Source: a virus
Strand: one strand, 5' to 3'
Virus record (IMG/VR): IMGVR_UViG_3300027797_000087
Coordinates: 1-31,670 of that record
Length of the DNA stretch: 31,670 nucleotides
Below, in pieces: positions 30,404 through 31,670 of the stretch. The stretch's first letter is position 1. Every line of letters begins with the position of its first letter. The position numbers and the translations under genes are program-made. The notes under the pieces are model-generated. The model saw only the letters and a program-made list of their open reading frames with translations. It made no database searches and was not told where the DNA came from.

Positions 30404-30788
30404 AATGGTCTTTCACAAGTTTATATGTTGTTTTAAACTTTTCAAAGGCAACAGCCAAGCCTGGATATTCTTTGCACATTTTCTCTATTCTATTGTAGTC
30501 TGGCATACAGTCTACAAACTCTTCATTCTTCCAATTAAATGCAGTTGCTCCAACACTATTACTAATTGTATAAGTTCCAGTACCGATGCCAACATTGCCG
30601 TTTGAACTAATAGTCATGCCGGTAGTATACATCATATTTGAACCGGTGGTAATAGTAATAGTGTTGGAAGACATAGTAGAAGAATTTAAAGTAATAGTAT
30701 CGGACAACACTGTACTAATTTCTTGTGCCATGAATCCAGTATTACTTGATGTTATCGAGCAATCCAGTGGCGCTGAAGAATCGTTCAT
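30369..30788 (-). CDS. Conserved phage protein, Ser/Thr-rich N-terminus (139 aa)
   Basis: The ATG at 30788 (MNDSSAPLDCSITSSNTG) is chosen because AAAGGA lies 7 nt before it; the frame is open further upstream but there it is in the glycosyltransferase gene and reads like non-coding sequence. Residues 1-85 are rich in Ser, Thr and Ile (TITLNSSTMSSNTITITTGS, GNVGIGTGTYTIS) with fibre-like strand pattern. The C-terminus, FNWKNEEFVDCMPDYNRIEKMCKEYPGLAVAFEKFKTTYKLVKDHYDTPEDQR, is a conserved phage domain I know without function. It has a 47-nt overlap with the upstream gene. Possibly a small structural or tail-associated protein. Confidence 0.7.
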   Translation of the reverse strand: MNDSSAPLDCSITSSNTGFMAQEISTVLSDTITLNSSTMSSNTITITTGSNMMYTTGMTISSNGNVGIGTGTYTISNSVGATAFNWKNEEFVDCMPDYNRIEKMCKEYPGLAVAFEKFKTTYKLVKDHYDTPEDQRPKP

Positions 30789-31670
30789 GTAAATCCTTTG
30801 CTTGTTTATGTACCGTAGGAACAAACTTTTTATAGTTCTCCATAAACTGAATAATTTTATTACACAAGTCAGGACGAAATACAGTGTATGATTCAAAACT
30901 TTCAGTCCATTCACTTGGATACTTGAATGTATCATAATACATTTCTGTGTAGCTGAGTCTGTCTGGCACCATGGGTATAGCATCAACCACAGCACCCTCG
31001 TAACAACTAATACCCAGAGTTTCTTGCAAGTTGGCACTGAACACAATCTTGGCACGACCCAACAACTTGTGATATTCGTGTTTGTCTAATTGTGTATCTT
31101 GACAAACAACAAACTCGTATTGTGGCAAATGTTTAGCCAAGTCGCGGAATATCTCAACTTGCTTTTCTGGTGCAAGACGATGTGGAAACAGAATTAGATC
31201 ACGCTTGGGATTGGTACAATAGTTTTCTAATGTATCAGACATATATTCCATGGGCCAGCCAGTGCGTACAAATTTGCCGTCATCGTGACGTTCTTGCCAA
31301 TCTTCTTCGTACCATGGATTTTCAATTGGTATTCCATTGTGTAGTAGATTATCAAAGAATATCTTTTCGTGAAACTCTGTGGCAAAGTAGTTGTGATTGA
31401 ATGCGTGGAAGAAACTCAACTCCGCACGTCTCACCCATTTGGCATTGCCAATAAGACGACCTAAAAAGTCTTGAGGATCGTAGCTACCAGCATGCCACAA
31501 GCCGTGTATTGTTACTGGAATGCCCAGCAGTTCACTCATGTATTTGAGATTGATGACGCCAGGGTGCCAAGCATCAGTAAATATAAAATGATCACCTGCG
31601 CAAACGGCTCCGTCGCAAAATAGCCGACCCATGGTTTCAACTTGTTTAGCCTTGTAGATATTAGTGCCGC
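30742..31670 (-). CDS. GT-B glycosyltransferase, 5' partial
   Basis: The frame is open to the right edge: the codons upstream of the ATG at 31632 read GTNIYKAKQVET and join the protein, so the start is outside the window. About 308 residues are visible. The C-terminal half is typical of retaining GT-B glycosyltransferases (GT4-like): LILFPHRLAPEKQVEIFRDLAKHLPQYEFVVCQ, then GRAKIVFSANLQETLGISCYEGAVVDAIPMVPDRLSYTEMY, which has the E-x7-E donor-binding motif (ETLGISCYE). The N-terminal part has a Rossmann-like FTDAWHPGVINLKYMSELLGIPVTIHGLWHAG. The sugar donor and acceptor are not known. It is the only GT-B enzyme in the window, unlike the four GT-A-like ones. It overlaps the next gene by 47 nt. 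Confidence 0.8.
   Translation of the reverse strand, partial: GTNIYKAKQVETMGRLFCDGAVCAGDHFIFTDAWHPGVINLKYMSELLGIPVTIHGLWHAGSYDPQDFLGRLIGNAKWVRRAELSFFHAFNHNYFATEFHEKIFFDNLLHNGIPIENPWYEEDWQERHDDGKFVRTGWPMEYMSDTLENYCTNPKRDLILFPHRLAPEKQVEIFRDLAKHLPQYEFVVCQDTQLDKHEYHKLLGRAKIVFSANLQETLGISCYEGAVVDAIPMVPDRLSYTEMYYDTFKYPSEWTESFESYTVFRPDLCNKIIQFMENYKKFVPTVHKQAKDLHERFFSATGLLDNIK

Noticed and set aside
30789-31055. 89 extra codons upstream of the 139-aa protein
   Set aside because: This part reads Cys/Trp/Leu-rich without structure and lies fully inside the glycosyltransferase gene; AAAGGA before the ATG at 30788 supports the shorter form.
1-31670. tRNA genes, CRISPR arrays, insertion sequences, attachment sites
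   Set aside because: All intergenic gaps are under 100 nt and none shows a cloverleaf, spaced direct repeats, transposase gene or terminal inverted repeats.

Overview
The window is a gene-dense, AT-rich stretch of a T4-like (myovirus-type) bacteriophage genome, most like the aquatic T4-like phages exemplified by cyanophages. Support comes from a tail-fibre cassette with a tail-collar domain, T4-type late promoter motifs (NATAAATA), an RNase H/flap-type 5' nuclease, ThyX, GTP cyclohydrolase I, a QueE-like radical SAM enzyme, a MoxR ATPase paired with a VWA/HExxH protein, and many small conserved phage proteins joined by ATGA or TGATG overlaps. The host cannot be read from this window. No photosynthesis genes, tRNAs, CRISPR arrays or insertion sequences were seen. 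Family statements rest on recognition of motifs and remembered phage families; no database search was run.

Layout: (1) From the left edge to 13.06 kb, + strand, is a virion/tail-fibre module: a very large structural protein whose 5' end lies outside the window, a 202-aa structural protein, four paralogous fibre proteins sharing an N-terminal module (the first has a tail-collar tip, the last two share a YADLAE C-terminal domain), and a 317-aa structural protein. Three of these genes have an NATAAATA late-promoter motif ending 20-21 nt before the start codon. (2) From 13.08 to 17.40 kb, + strand, a sigma70-type promoter overlapped by a perfect inverted repeat precedes an operon of two unknown proteins and two pairs of paralogous glycosyltransferase-like proteins with DxD motifs. 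(3) At 17.35-17.40 kb the two gene blocks converge and overlap tail to tail by 47 bp.

(4) From 17.35 kb to the right edge, - strand, lies a metabolic and nucleic-acid block, listed right to left in transcription order: a GT-B glycosyltransferase (5' end outside the window), two Ser/Thr/Asn-rich proteins flanking a cupin, a phosphoribosyltransferase, small membrane and coiled-coil proteins, a HIT protein, folE, a possible PD-(D/E)XK protein, queE, the 5' nuclease, several conserved unknowns, the MoxR ATPase, the VWA/metallopeptidase-like protein, four small unknowns and thyX. Near-consensus sigma70 promoters with 17-bp spacers stand before folE, the MoxR gene and the VWA gene. The last encloses a CUUCGG-loop hairpin inside its spacer.

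How the genes may work together: the left block builds the host-recognition apparatus. The glycosyltransferases beside it could decorate fibres, other virion proteins or DNA. The right block supplies nucleotide metabolism (ThyX, phosphoribosyltransferase), part of a 7-deazaguanine (preQ0) route (FolE, QueE), primer removal, and a MoxR-VWA chaperone-like pair. The least explained systems are the MoxR/VWA-HEILH pair with its unusual promoter-hairpin, the paired glycosyltransferases under their own operator-like promoter, and a QueE with a 39-residue insertion inside its iron-sulphur motif.
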